In this document: positions 46,531 to 59,694 of the stretch, piece after piece
How the letters are laid out: every line of letters begins with the position of its first letter
Numbering within the stretch: position 1 is the stretch's first letter
Source of the DNA: Pestalotiopsis fici W106-1
Lineage: Eukaryota; Ascomycota; Sordariomycetes; Amphisphaeriales; Sporocadaceae
Assembly (NCBI RefSeq): GCF_000516985.1
Contig: NW_006917104.1
Span: forward strand, 372,001-436,000
Direction of reading: 5' to 3'
Length of the DNA stretch: 64,000 nucleotides
Program-made: the position numbers and the translations under genes
Notes under the pieces: model-generated
What the model saw: the letters and a program-made list of their open reading frames with translations, nothing else
What the model was told of the DNA's origin: nothing
Database searches by the model: none

Positions 46531-49500
46531 TACATGACTTGAATATTGCTGCTATCTATTTGTCTGCCTGCCGACCAGGTGTACGTACGAATACGTGCAA
46601 TAATACACAGGTCGATATTATGGGGGTGACCAGTCACCATGTCTCTCTGTCTATGCCAGTTTTATGGAGAAAGAGAGAGGGATGGAGAGGAGAAGAGCGC
46701 GATAGACAATGATCTACACACATACACAGCGTAGAAGCACGCATACACTCCCACACACTTTCACACACTCTCGACGACACTAGGCTACACAATCAAGTTA
46801 AGGGTGGTAGGTAGTGTCTGGGGCAGCACACTGCCGTATCCAATTGCGCGCATGATTCATCCCGTTTCGCCACTTTCCAACCATCCTACCAATCCCATTC
46901 GGCCCTCCAAATGTCAATCCTGCAAACTACAGCAACGGCTGCTGATACACAACGACAATACTCGCAGCATCGTGTGAATCTTCCCTACAATTCTTGGCCC
47001 GATTAGTAGGGCAGGTGGGGCAATGCAAGCTGAAGCAGGCAGGAGGAGGCCACCAAGAGCCATACGGAATTCAACCTCCAACTGCTGCTATTGCACTATA
47101 CCATGTACTGTCTGCCTACCTGTGTGTCTGTCTGTCTGCTGTCTGAGGCAAAATCCACAATGATCTGCAACATGATGCTATCGTGCGGCAACTGGTCTAT
47201 CGCGACAGGACATGGGAGCAGCTGCAATGATGGAGCAATTGTTTAAGAATACGGGGCGTTGTTCCCATGCCGCTGGGAAGAATACGTAATGCCTCCAAGA
47301 GCTCTCAACGTAAACAGATATAGCCCCGGTCGCTGAATGGCGTGGAAGAGAGCAACGTTTGTACATCTCGTGTGTCCTCCTCTTCGTTCTCTTCTTCGTC
47401 ACGGACTGTAGTGTAGTATAGACACGCGGGCGCCCAGGAAGGCCAGATGCGAGTCAGCCATGTTCCTGCATTGCCCCAGAACTAGTTGAACGTCCACCAG
47501 ATCGCATGAAACTTCGTGATACTCAAGAGATAGGCTTCTGACTAGCCACGGCCCAATCATCGTCCAGCGGCCGTCGAGAGGGAACAGCACTAATCAAGAA
47601 CTATACTTACTGACCTATGGCTGCGCGTCTCCTCACCATGATCACCATGTATCAGCGGCACACATGCCCACCACCATACTGAGCAGTTCAATCTACAGAA
47701 TCAAACACCGTAGTGGATGGTATCATTTCACTGCCATGTCCAATCAGCGCCCAATGCCCATGAACATCCTCCTTGGCCTTTCATGTCGTCGCCATCTTGT
47801 TTCCGACTACCCCATGTTCCGGTGGCTCTATTATCTCTCAGGTGGATATGCTATACATTGGCCATGGGTGCCGGATGCCCGGCGACCAGTATTCTTATCT
47901 CTTTCGGCATATACAACTTCCGGCATCGAATGGCGATGTACTACTATTACTTAGTATTTAGCAGAAAGTCTTGCATCAGTCCTTGGCTACTTACCGTCCG
48001 CGCCATCCAGGTTGCCAGGTTGCCAGGCTGTGCCAGGTTGGCCAAGGTATCATGCCGCACTTGCTTCTGTCTTGAGGATACCCGCTGCTGCGCATAATTG
48101 CCCGCGGCTGGCTATCAAAGACCACCATTTCACCCCCCATACAATGTGTATATGTGAATGAAACGTCAGAACCCCCCACGCTTCACTGATATTAATTGAA
48201 GCGCTCCAAATTTCCCTCTACAACCCCTGGTTGATTAGCACGGTATTCGTGTTCGCTCTCGATCGAGCGCTTTTCGCAATGTTTACTTGCACTTTGTATT
48301 TGGATAAGACAGCACATATAGCCCTGATACTGCTGATTTTCTTCTTCTTCTTCATGGCACGGTCCAAGTCGCAAATATGATCATGTAGCAGTCGCCACCA
48401 TGGACGGATCCCTACCTACCAACATCCATGGTAAAATAAGGCTGAAAACATGGATGGACGGATGATCTGATGGAAAGTAATCTAGTACTAGCTTACTCAG
48501 CTGTGTTCATCATATGTCTGTCGCAGGCCGATACAAATTGACTCCGATAGTCGTCGAGTCTATGTATGGTTCAAGCCTGATAAGACTGACCCATTGATCG
48601 AGAAATCAAGGTCCGTCTAGTGTCCACCATGATCGCATCACGATTAGTTAGTGGACAGACCCAGCAGGTTGGAAGACTGGACCCTCCCTACATACAGACA
48701 TGCCTATCTCTCGAGGGACGGCTCGCTACTTTCCCCAGCTCCAGTTACCATCGTCGCGGAGCAATTGCTAGCAGGGTTTATCCCTCTATCGACTCTGTGG
48801 ACGGGCTAGTCTCTGCGCTAACGACAGATGACGATTGTAAACGAACCCCCCTCCCCCCTCTCTTTCTGCCCTGTTGTCAGCCCGTCCGTCCCAATCAGTC
48901 CACGGCATTGAGGAGGAAGATCATCGTTGCCAAGATGGGACATTCTACTATGATTAGTGAAGTGGGTTGTGTCTGTGTGTCGATGGTGGCACGTACTTAG
49001 TTCTGTAGATAACCCTATTTCCGCACCTAGGATACTACTGGTTTGAGAGGCTTTTCGACCTTTTTGGGCTCTTCGCAGATTGATGCGACGATCCGTGACT
49101 GTTCTGTTCTCCTCCTCCTCCTGGGGGGCCCACGGCTAACCGCTTCGCAATGTCTCACGTTATGGAATCTCGAATCCTGTGGGATTCCTATATGGCAACG
49201 GGTATAGTGTCAGAGGCTAGTTCTCTTTTCGAGGGGCTTGTGCCACCACCAATACCGCTTTCGATGAGTATTCATACCATAAAGAGAACATTTGCTAACT
49301 TTTCATGGTTTAGATGCCTATTGGGTGGCCATAGTCAGCAGAAACTGGGGAAACACCATCAGATCATGAGAAAGAATTTCCGCCCACTCAGCCGCGCACA
49401 GAATAGTGTGTGGCTTTGCGAAAAAGAAGATGGTTGTCCTGATCGTGCAAACTCTCCCTTTCAATAGTTGGCGATCCGGAGCGCATCAAAAAGGGTCCAG

Positions 49501-52500
49501 CTGATCCGAACATGGCCGCCGCTAGGGCTTTTCGGTGATCTCGGCGAGTTTTGCCATTGGCCAAGGTGCGAAATTCTCACGATGGCCTCCTGAGGCTCCT
49601 TGGGGGATCTTGATAGCATCATGTTGCAAGGGGGGAGGGGGTTCTTCACTTTGGGGTCTAGTTCACGAAGCATATGGTGGGCCTCGGAGCCGATAGATTG
49701 GGACGATCACGGTCTTGCTGCATGATAAGCTTGTGATGACAGGAGCATCGACACCAGACCCGACGATATGTCACGATCTGAGCGGCGCCACAGACAAGCG
49801 CTTCTACTTTGAGCGTCAGATCAGAGTGTCATAGAACCCCGGCGTTGCGGGACCTTTTGGGCCATCCACGCCCCCAAAACTTTTCCAAGTTTACCCATTT
49901 CCAGAATCCGTCCGTCCCAGAACAGAAATGTCCGAGGCGCTCGTAGGGAAACTGGGGAAAACTAAATGATGACCCAGCTATCTGGATCCGCCATGGGAAT
50001 CAAGATAATCAATCCTCAATTGCTTAAATGTGCCAAGGTAAATTACTATCTGGTCCGGTTATCAGCACGTTTCGTATGCGGTATCACGTCGTTGATTGCA
50101 GTGGATCACAAATCATTCATGATATGAGCAACCAGAAGCGAGTCAGTCAGCACGGTGCCACCAACCCGCATTTGCTTCAGGTCACATGGTGTCAGCGTTA
50201 TCATCATTATTACTACCTGAGGCACAAGAAGGCTGTGTATGCCCAACCAAAAAAAAAAAAAAAAAAGGAACACGCACGCGCGCACCAGTATATGTTCACT
50301 CGAGCATAGCAAGCTTGTGGCAACATCAGTGACAAGACCTAAAAAGAAAGAAAAAGCAGGCGGCTTTTGTGCCTTCGGTTTGTCTACCGACTCGGCAACC
50401 CTAGCCTTACTCTGCCTGTCCCTGTAGGTGATCGCAAAGGACCATTGCGAGGGACCAGCCGACGCTTCAAGTCGCCTAAATCCGCCGCTGTCTCTTTCCC
50501 CAGATTGCTCGGCCCTCTTTGTGTATTTTGGGGTGCCAACTTACAAGCATAAGCGGGTGGCTTTCAGGCTTGGGTGCCTTGTCTAGTGGGAGTAGTGCTC
50601 AGCTCGGAAATTAACCGATGCCTAGTGTGTGTGCGATGCAAGAAATATGTTGGGCCACTGACTTTTGTGAGGGTGAGATTCATCCTTGACGGAGACCGAG
50701 AAGAAAGAAAGAAAAAAGGCTACGACGCATGTGTCGACCTGAAAGTGCCCTTGTTGGTTTCAAAGGGCTAGTGATGCATTTGGGATGCTTGCTCGCTTAG
50801 CAGTTGGCAGGTTCTACGGCATACAAGCCAAGGTCGGACTTGGCAGCTCACAAGGATCATGTTGCGCGCTTACAGCTGGAGCTGGGGGGATTTTTCGCAG
50901 CATGCATTCAATACATGGCAAGCCAACATTGAACGGGCCAGTGTAGATAAAAAAAAGCCACTCAATGTGTAGACACCGCGAGAGTATACGCAATAAAACA
51001 CCATTTTGTCGTGAGAGCAGCCGACGGTATTGCATGTCCGTGCTGATTGGATGCGAAACTGGGGCAACGCTGAAGCCTCGAGCGTCTTTGGTTGTTCGAA
51101 ATCAATCCATGAATGATCCTGCGTTAGTCAGTCTCCACGTTCCTGCAGGCTTGACAATCCCTAGGGACCTTGTGGCTCTCAGCTCTATGCTACATTACCT
51201 TCATCAAGAGAGAGATTGGACGTCTGCACTGACAACACTACAATAGTGGAAATGAGAGTTTTGTCGTTTATGTGAGTCAGGCAGGGAACGAAAAAAAAAA
51301 ATACAATCCGGGGTGCTTTGTCGCCTGCATAGCGCTGTTTCTGGGTCATGTCATGGTGCCAGTATGCAGTTTAATTCGTAAATATCTGATACGCCATGTC
51401 GGCAGCTACATTAGTAAAGCGACCAGGCCACGCGAGTTGGTGGATCATGGAGGAGAGGGGGAAAAAAGAAATATAACCGGTGTGCAGAAAACACGTGGGT
51501 AACGGCATGGTCGCCTTTCTTTTCAACCGTCTTGCAATTGAATCACTAGTGGGTCAAAACAACACAGCAGAACAGATCAATGATCATCAACAAGGTGAGG
51601 AGGAAAAAAGAATTACACATGCTTGACGATCCACAGAATATGCAGGCATATGTCGTGGCCTGACTAAAGCAGAATGTCTTCAACACTGTCTCATGCTGAT
51701 TGAATGCATGACCTTGGAGCACCAGGTCCTTTACCCATACCTACTACTGCATGCCAAAACACGTTATCATGGAAACCTCTCACGCCAGCAATGGTTTCAT
51801 TCATCTATTCATGAAAAAGTAGGATCTAGTTTACAGTAGAACGGCTTTGTATGGCACTATATGCTACCCACCTGGCAGGCTATTGCAGTAGTTGGTCAAA
51901 TACCTACCTACCTTTTCTCTTGGGCCAATTTCTCTCCCCCGCATTCTCGAGGCTTGGCGCAAAAAACGATACTCATAGTCTTGTTGCTATGACACACTAG
52001 TATAGTGGGACGTGGAGAGAGTGTACAGTAATAGTTTTCCTTTCTCTGCCTCTCGTGCATGGGGAGAGTCATGTCCGTGGAGACTGACAGGTCAATCTCC
52101 AAAAGTTCCCCAGACCGCAGACCGTTGATGAAGTTCTTTTCACGTCTCGCAGGGATGGCAAAACTGCCTATGCCGACGCTTGCTAGCAAGCGTAGCGAAT
52201 AACTTACCCCCAGTCCGCCTCCATATTATTTACACGCACATCGGCTGACTCAAGTACCGAGATTAGCAACGGGGGAGGGGCCGTTGGGGGGTTGAACTTG
52301 AAAGGCTTGAAATGTGTCCGTCTCCCTCCATCGGTCCAATCACGTCCGACCTCCACGCATTCGTTTCTCCTGGTTTCATGGCTGCAGCAACAAGTTGAGT
52401 GCGCAAGAAAGCAATCGTGGCAAGCACCACGGCACGCTTTCGGCACGTGGGAAGACCTCCTTCTACTATCTCTATGCGACGGCACCGTGGCGATATGGTG

Positions 52501-55500
52501 ATAGGGCACGACGGCAGCCTGAGGCGTGTAAGCAGTAAGCAGCAGAAGCTGGTCCCACCGTTAGATAACAATATGCATGTGCCTTGTCCACCACAGATAT
52601 TGATCCGTGATATTTTGGGAATAGTCGGCTCTGAAACGAAACTGGCATGTTGGAGGGGGTTGACGGGTGATCTTACATGCGATCAAAATCCTAACGTACA
52701 TGGCCAAATCGAACAATGACGTGCAGTTTACATACGCAACGTTGATACTACTCCATATATGCCTACCCACCTATAATTCTACCACGCATACCATGTGCGG
52801 ACCAAAACGTGCGTGTGTGTGCAAATATGAGCGAGCCAGCGAGCAAGAACCCTCGGAAACGGCTCCTTGACCCTGAAACATGAGCGACTGGTCGATTGTG
52901 CCGCAAATCAACGTTCGGCTATCATTCATGGTTGCCTCCATCTGACATATAACACACCGAAATCATCTATATTTTCAAGATTCTAGACCCTCTCGGTTAT
53001 TGGCTTGATCCTCTGTCAGGGACGACGGTTCGCCGTCGATGCCTTGCCTTAACTGGGCGAACCGCGACGACTGTTGGCTGGCTGGCTTGCGTTGCCTGTG
53101 CTGCTTACTTGCTTGCCTACCGGCCTGCAATATGATGCCCTTGTCAATTGCTACCAGAGGAGACAAGGGACAACTTGGCGAGCTTGGGGCTTCCCTCGGA
53201 GAAAAAAATTACCTGTCGCGTTACACAACGTCAGCAGGTAGGACAAGGTTGTTCTGCAACTCCCCATGCCGTTTCTGCCCTGTGCTCTTGGAGTGGGTTT
53301 CACGGCAGCAAAGTTGTTCAGAAATTCGATGGCTTGCTTGCCCCAACTTCGGCCTTTCGTGCTGCTTCTTTCTGCGAATCATTTGTTCGCCCGGCCAGTC
53401 AGGGCGAGGAGAGATAGTCCAGCCTATGCTTGTCGGTTATGCGGATGCTTGGAAGGTGCCATATCTCCTTATGCGTATGCCATCTCGGTTTACGGCACGT
53501 AGCCTCAATGTAAGTGGGCAATGCATCATCGTCAAGCATGAGGTTGTAGCGGCTTCCAACTTGAGGAATGGTTGTCCATGCGTTGGTGATATATCAAAGA
53601 AGAAATAGTCTATGGCTTTATCATCTCGTTGTATAATCAGACAGATGAAGAAACATGGAAATTGCTGTTTCGACAATGCACACCCATGGGTAACGGTAGC
53701 TACGACGGTCTTAGCAGTACGGAGTACGTTTACCTGTGTTGTCCACTCCACCAAATCTGCGTGTCAATGACTGGGAGAAAAATCGCACGTCGCGGCTGTC
53801 AGGAAATTTGCAATGTGGATTCGAGCAGAGGGCATCGTTGCTTTTTTTCGTGCTCCCATCCTTGAACGTTATCAATCACGATGGGTCTGTATCTCTCGAG
53901 ATATTCCGCCACTATCATTATCACACACGCACCGCTCTCGGCGCTCGTCCCCTCCAGACTGGAATACTCATGATGGTACACAGTAAGTAATACAACCAGC
54001 TTGGCAGCGTTGCAGCCACGAGCGGATTTCCAAAAGGGGCACATCGTAACGCCGCGACAGTGTGATAGGCCAGCACCAAGCCCCGCATTTCCATGCCATC
54101 ACTCAGCAGCTGCGCGAGGCCCATTGCGGCAGTCGTCCCAAGGAGATGGTAACACCAAGACTCATGCCTTCTCCCATTGGATACATGCCTCATTGCACGG
54201 CTGGAAGTGAGTCTGAGTAGGCTGTGAATGGATGGGCGCAGGTGAGTGGCACGGGCAAAAATACTCCTTCTTGTTGCCGTTGCCCGTCGCACTTCCCTCC
54301 GGGCAGACAAGCATGAGAGAGATTCCTTACCTGACCCTGGTCCTGCATTGGGCCCCAAATTGTTCCTTTCGCGATCTCCTGCTCCTGCATCAAAGAATCG
54401 GCTCGGGTTGACAGTGGCCATCCACCACCCACCACCATGAGAAGAGGATCAGTAGCCTAGCCCCAGAACCATCAAAGGGAATGGAGCGATTGGCCAATGT
54501 GTTTGTCTTGCGAGGACCCTGTCGCCACGTCCTCCAACGAACTCGGCCGACTCGGTGGCGTCTGAAAAGGCAGGAAATGGTTGGTGCCCTCTCAAGGACG
54601 CAACTCTTGTCTCCCAGCTCTCGCGAACTTCCTTGTATGTAAGTAGAAAGCTTGTAAGCGACATGGGGCGTTTTTGATCAGGGCTGAACATGCTGTCTGT
54701 CTCGGCTTACAGAGAGAGCTTTCAAGCAGCCAGCCCTCTGACGCTATCTGAATGCTTCTGCTTGGCCCTGTCCATTGATGTTATGCCCTTCTCTCTCTGC
54801 AAAAAGCTTTTTCAGCTTCGCGGCAGGCAAGTGGCGATCCTTTTTTCGTAACCCGATGATGCTTCTCTTCCACCCCTCTTTTACAATCATGATATTCAGC
54901 ACCATCTATGCTGGCTTCAGAAGGTGCATGGTGATACAAATGACGACCCCCTCCTCATGATGACGAGGCAACAACGCGTAGGGAAAATCTCATAGAATAC
55001 GTACCAACTACAGTAAGAGGAGACGTCTGGGAAAAGACACCCTCTTCGCCCTTTTCGGGCGGCGACACGCAAGGCTCCAAATGTGTCTCGGCACGGCCCC
55101 CATCCCTGACCGTCGGGAACGCAGGACGAGGCCGAGACGGCGGATGCGCGTTTGCTGACAAGGCAAGGGAAGAATTTTCTCTCTCTTGATCCTAAGGAGG
55201 GCAAGGACTTTTTCCGGGGTGGGTGCGAAATCTATCCGTCCCGAGAGGTAATCACCCGTTGGAATTTTTTCATCCTCTACTCTTTTCAATTATTTTGCCT
55301 CGAATCATGGGCGGCTGCTGGGTGAAATCCTGGCGCACCGAACCGTTGGTTCGTCATTTTGCAAGCCACCTTTTGGCACCTTGTGAAACCTCCTAGGGAA
55401 AAGGGCGCATGCAGTGAAGAGCTCTCCGAGTATGTTGTACATGGACAGTGAGGACCTAGGGAGGTAGGATGCCAGAAAGGGTAACAAGAGGAGTGAGTTA

Positions 55501-56786
55501 CACGACAGAAAGGCTGTCGCCCTGCCTGTGCCGCAAACCGGCTTTCTGGCGAACCATATTTACACCTGAGCCATGCACGACAGCATCAATTGACTGAATA
55601 TTTGCTTATCCTCGTTAGTCCTATGTCCAAGATTTTATCATGGTTTGCATGAGCGCAGAACTACCTCTTTCCTCACTGGGGCGATCACAGATTGAATGCT
55701 ATAGCTTTGAATCCAATGTCTACAAATGCAATCTTGTAAGATAGATCAAAGTCTAATTCTAGATGTCCTGTTCGCTCAGGCCCAAGAATAGGAGGGCATG
55801 GCTGATTTCAAGAACCCACCTTGTCGTGGTAAGACATGCCGTCTACATGTCACCATTAACAGCGAAGGTCGTCTTCTTATTATGCGACAGCTCCCTTGAA
55901 TTGAGCGCTATTATTTGAAATGAATGACCTTGGAATTGTTACATCTTACGCCGTATACGTTTCGTGAACACCATGGTGATTAATGTATTCATCGCCTTGG
56001 GAAGATTCAAATTGGATAGTTCGTCTTGGTACATATACACGTGATGCTTCAGAAATCCAGACGCCGAAGAGCTAGAATAGTTACAATACTTTCAAAGCAA
56101 GAAATGAACATGTGCGAGATTTACGCAGTCTTTGCTTTGACGATTGACTGTTATTTCATACATGAGAGCTGGCTGGCAGCAATCTGGAAGCTTTACAAGC
56201 TGTGCAACACTGTCAATTCAACATACGCTTGTTGTTCCGCGGCACCATGAGACTTTCAGGGATTTGATATTACGAGTGTTTTTTCGAGGAAAACAGCACC
56301 TGGTTGATGAAGTCCTGATACGATGAAATTTGGTGTTTGCAGTCATCAAGCGTGGCAAGATACCAAAACGTCCCCCAGAAATGGTGCAATCTGGCGGGTT
56401 TGAGGCCTCACACGCGAACTTTTGTATCTTTGCGAAACAGAAACATGCGAAGTAAGTCGGACAACGGATCATTGTAGAGAGATGATAGATTCCTCGTATC
56501 CCATGAGTGGGCATTATGCATGTCTCTTGGGACAGCATATCTCGCTTTGCTGAAAGCTGGCAAAAAAAGGGTTGACAAAGTGAATATGTTATCAAGACAT
56601 CCCCTGACATACATGAATAGCTCGATTGCTAGAATACACGCATAGCGCTCTCATTGGTGTCGAACTATATACGAGACTTGTCACATACATGTTCATAATT
56701 CTATCTGCTTCATTCTAACCTTCACAAATTCATGGCCTGCACACTATCCTTCTTGGCGTGGATGGATGCGACGGTAGGGTACGATT

Positions 56787-57299
56787 TTATCTCGGTATAC
56801 CAGCTGAAGCTTTCGCCCGGGAGCTAATCATAGAGTTTCCTGCCACTCCTGGAGCTTGGATCGCGCGCTGGCGTGGCACATTTGGGAGAGGAGGAGGAAT
56901 TATTGAGGTGTTGCGAATGGCGCGATTGATAGCCTCGACCGACATGAAGCAATCCACATGCAGCTGAGGTTGGCGTGGTTGTTTCCACTTCCAGATCACA
57001 AGGCTTCTCTCCCAGTTTTGGGCAAGCACAATGTCGTTGAAGGCCAAATACAGGCCCCCGTTTTCTGGTGCTGCCACTATTGCTGTGACCCGAGATGGCA
57101 GACGGAGCGATACATCGTTGGAGTTGGAAGCTCGGTGGACGTCTAAACCTTCGACTCTAACCAAAGATCTTTGTGCTATATAGTGGCAGTAGGTATCTGC
57201 CAGTTGAACCGTCGGAAACAAGACGTGAACCCGTCGCATATTATTCTCGAATGTTATTTTTATGCTAAGCGTCTGTGTGGTCCGACTTTGTGTATTCAT
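56787..57299 (-). CDS. Hypothetical 170-residue protein (weak)
   Basis: I do not recognise this protein. The open frame starts at an ATG at 57299 (MNTQSRTTQTLSIKITF). The first ~120 residues alternate hydrophobic and polar residues like a beta-rich domain (RRVHVLFPTVQLADTYCHYI, SRVTAIVAAPENGGLYLAF). The end is proline/arginine-rich. There is no signal peptide or membrane span. It is divergent from the DUF6594 gene, 431 bp apart. The composition is better than that of most desert frames, but nothing independent supports it. Confidence 0.35.
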   Translation of the reverse strand: MNTQSRTTQTLSIKITFENNMRRVHVLFPTVQLADTYCHYIAQRSLVRVEGLDVHRASNSNDVSLRLPSRVTAIVAAPENGGLYLAFNDIVLAQNWERSLVIWKWKQPRQPQLHVDCFMSVEAINRAIRNTSIIPPPLPNVPRQRAIQAPGVAGNSMISSRAKASAGIPR

Positions 57300-57730
57300 C
57301 TTTACCGTGTTCTATAAGCAGAGGGTAGGCTCTGGTCATCGCGAGCTCAAAATAGTATAGTATATACAGGATCTTAAATGGTGATGGGACAGCCTTCGAG
57401 TTATGGCATACATAAGGTTTGCGTTCTAGTCTTCATCTTATACCTTCAATCTCTGTCTCTCCCTTCACATGAATGAATAATTTCTTCTTCACCGCCAGTT
57501 GATTTCATTGCAGATGACTTTCACTCATGGCGATTGGATGTCATGTACAAATGAATGTGTGGCTGACGATGCAGCGTAGCAATGCAGCTACATGCTCCTC
57601 AAATCGGCCGACACCAAAATAGCAACTTATGTTCAGCCTTGCCATTCCCTATGATACCGAACATATCTTTCCCTTCTTTTTCTCTCCTTATTTATCTATT
57701 TTCAAGTCTACATCGTTGTAATAGGCAGTG
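57300..57730. other. Divergent intergenic region
   Basis: 431 bp upstream of the DUF6594 gene. CT-rich sequence at 57660-57715 looks like a fungal leader/promoter. No other feature is seen. Confidence 0.4.
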
Positions 57731-58795
57731 ATGATCGACCCAGTCGTGCTTGAACCATCTCAGACGGATCTTGAGAAGGGTCCCGATGAGGAGCCGAGTC
57801 GCTTGGACGCAGATGGAGTACTGCAATTGATACAATCTCGCCCAGAATCTATTACAGGTAACGGCCAAACTGAATTGCAATCTCACCAAAGCATTGAGAA
57901 TATCCGACCCATGAGTGCCACGTTTGCATCATTTGAGCCCCCAGTCGACCTTGATCTGGACGACAGATGGGTATTTCAACATCACAAGTATGGCGGACTG
58001 ATCTGGGGTATCGAGCGCAAGAAAGAGCATGCTCTTGTACAATGGTTCCGCTCACTATGTGCCAGTGGACAAGTTGCTGCAAAATCTGAGACAGACTATA
58101 CACGACCCGACTCGGACCACAGCTTTCGAGTAAGCCTGGCAGAGATGCAGCGTATTCACCTGCGCAAGTTACAGTTCAAACTAGTCCAGCATGCTACAAA
58201 GATGCGTTACAGGGACTACGAGCCCAAAGACTGGGAAGGAGATCTCAAGTCTTATAGTAAGTCAGCGTTCCCGCAAAACCTGCAGTCCCTAATAATGTAT
58301 TTCCCAGTCGACGCCATGAAGGATTATGATTACATGATCGAACGCAGCAAGTCGCTGCGAGACCCATTCCTCGTGACAGGCGAGAGAAACATTGATGACT
58401 TCGTCATCAGGACTGTGTTTGATCGGATGGATATTGATCCTGGGGAATTCAAATCCCCAATCTCAGTGTCTGGCCCATGGGAAGAGGACACGGCCCCGAT
58501 AGGAGGTACCAGGATAGCCAGTGTGAGCCAGACTCGTCTCGAAGCAACGAGGGATAAAATCTTCATGGCCATCACGGGCGGTGCGTTTTTGATTGGTCCA
58601 ATGTGATTAATGGTCGAGCGCAATGACCTCACAACCTCGCTCGTCGCGACGACGCTGTTTGTGGCCTTGTTTGGAGCATTCATGGCTGGCTATGCAGAAA
58701 AGGGAAAGGATGTCATGTCCGCTACTGCTGCATATGCCGCTGTATTGGTTGTCTTTGTCGACCTGAACCCCCAAGGCCCTTCGGCAACTTTGTAG
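57731..58795 (+). pseudogene. DUF6594-type membrane protein interrupted by an in-frame TGA
   Basis: Start ATG at 57731 (MIDPVVLEP). The frame is open for 291 residues, stops at TGA 58604-58606, then continues in the same frame for 63 codons to a stop ending at 58795. The N-terminal part is variable. The central block has SLAEMQRIHLRKLQFKLV, DWEGDLKSY and DAMKDYDYM, as in fungal DUF6594 proteins. The family ends in two or three membrane spans: the first begins just before the stop (FMAITGGAFLIGPM), the others lie after it (TSLVATTLFVALFGAFMAGY and SATAAYAAVLVVFV). Relatives usually have GPMWLMV where this gene reads GPM-stop-LMV, so TGG became TGA. It may be a fresh nonsense mutation, a sequencing error, or translational readthrough. 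As it stands it makes a 291-residue protein without the last two spans. Confidence 0.8.
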
Positions 58796-59694
58796 AGTTC
58801 AGAGATGGATGTCATAGGAGACAATATTTAGCCAGACGCGAAATCTGCAATTCCTTGATTCTTTTTATACGACACGAGTGAGCACTTCCAATGATACCCG
58901 AATTGCGATGAAATATGCCATGTTAGATGCCCCCTCGCGTTTTATGCAAGACATGGCACATGTACTGTCTTCGTCATAATATGTCAGTTACTCAAAATGC
59001 ATACTGGATTAAGTTTGGAGGAGAATGAATGCTCCTGTGGATTATTGTCGTGGCATGAGCCATAATAGGGAATTCCCTATGCTCACAGCATTAACCTTCC
59101 AACTTTTGCGTCGATGTATGAAAGGTGTCGTTGGGCATGGTGTCGGAGCAGTCTGCGGAATATAGGCCCCTTTTCAGGTTGTAATGTACTACATGAAGCT
59201 ACGTGATCTCAGGAGCTGCAAACAGAAAAGGTCGCGATTCGGGGGAATGTCTGGATCTTGATTTTATTCGCTTTATCCTTGGAGGTATTGGAAACGTCTG
59301 CAGATCGGAATGTGAAATTATTCAGAAACTGTCAAGTAAGAAGCTCACCGAATTGTGGTATGAAGTAAGCCAATTGACATGAAGCTTCTAAGGTTAATTC
59401 GGTGGATTAGGTACCTACCAGTATGACGCACGGACCCGGCAATTGACAGGCATCTGGTAAAAACATTTCTCCATCTTTGGCGATAGCTCCAAAATTTGGG
59501 CAAGGCAGCCCAAACTTTTTGGGGCTCAAGTCAATACTGGAGCTAGAGACGACCCCTCGAAAGGAGCACAACTCGCGAACCTTCCGACCCCAGCCTGGTC
59601 CCAATAGCTTTCCTCCCAAAAGCTATCCCAATCTTCCCGTCTTTCTTGTAACATTCTTTTTTCTCCTGGCGAACAGCCAAACCCCGACTTCAAG
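58796..59694. other. Intergenic, promoter of CCT3
   Basis: 899 bp between two plus-strand genes. No open frame or RNA gene is convincing. CT-rich sequence at 59620-59680 probably marks the CCT3 leader. Confidence 0.45.

Larger units (their letters stand above)
43513..56786. other. Gene desert, right arm (about 13 kb)
   Basis: No gene is supported. The region is rich in simple sequence: GA/GT repeats at 43715-43740, a (GGGCT)n tract at 45830-45853, G-rich and GTGCA repeats at 46437-46530, CA repeats at 46715-46775, TCTG repeats near 47123-47143, and an A18 run at 50249-50266. A 12-bp palindrome CCACCGCGGTGG lies at 45150-45161. Open frames up to 189 codons (53039-53608) have no recognisable content. 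The sequence is not AT-rich and shows no transposon termini or reverse-transcriptase motifs. Confidence 0.45.

Noticed and set aside
53039..53608. 189-codon plus-strand frame in the desert
   Set aside because: Cys/Leu-rich without domain, splice structure or plausible codon pattern; overlapping frames of similar quality exist.
33597..56786. Centromere, subtelomere or RIP-degraded transposon island
   Set aside because: The interval is not AT-rich, has no telomere-type repeats, no long repeated units and no transposase or reverse-transcriptase remnants that I can see.
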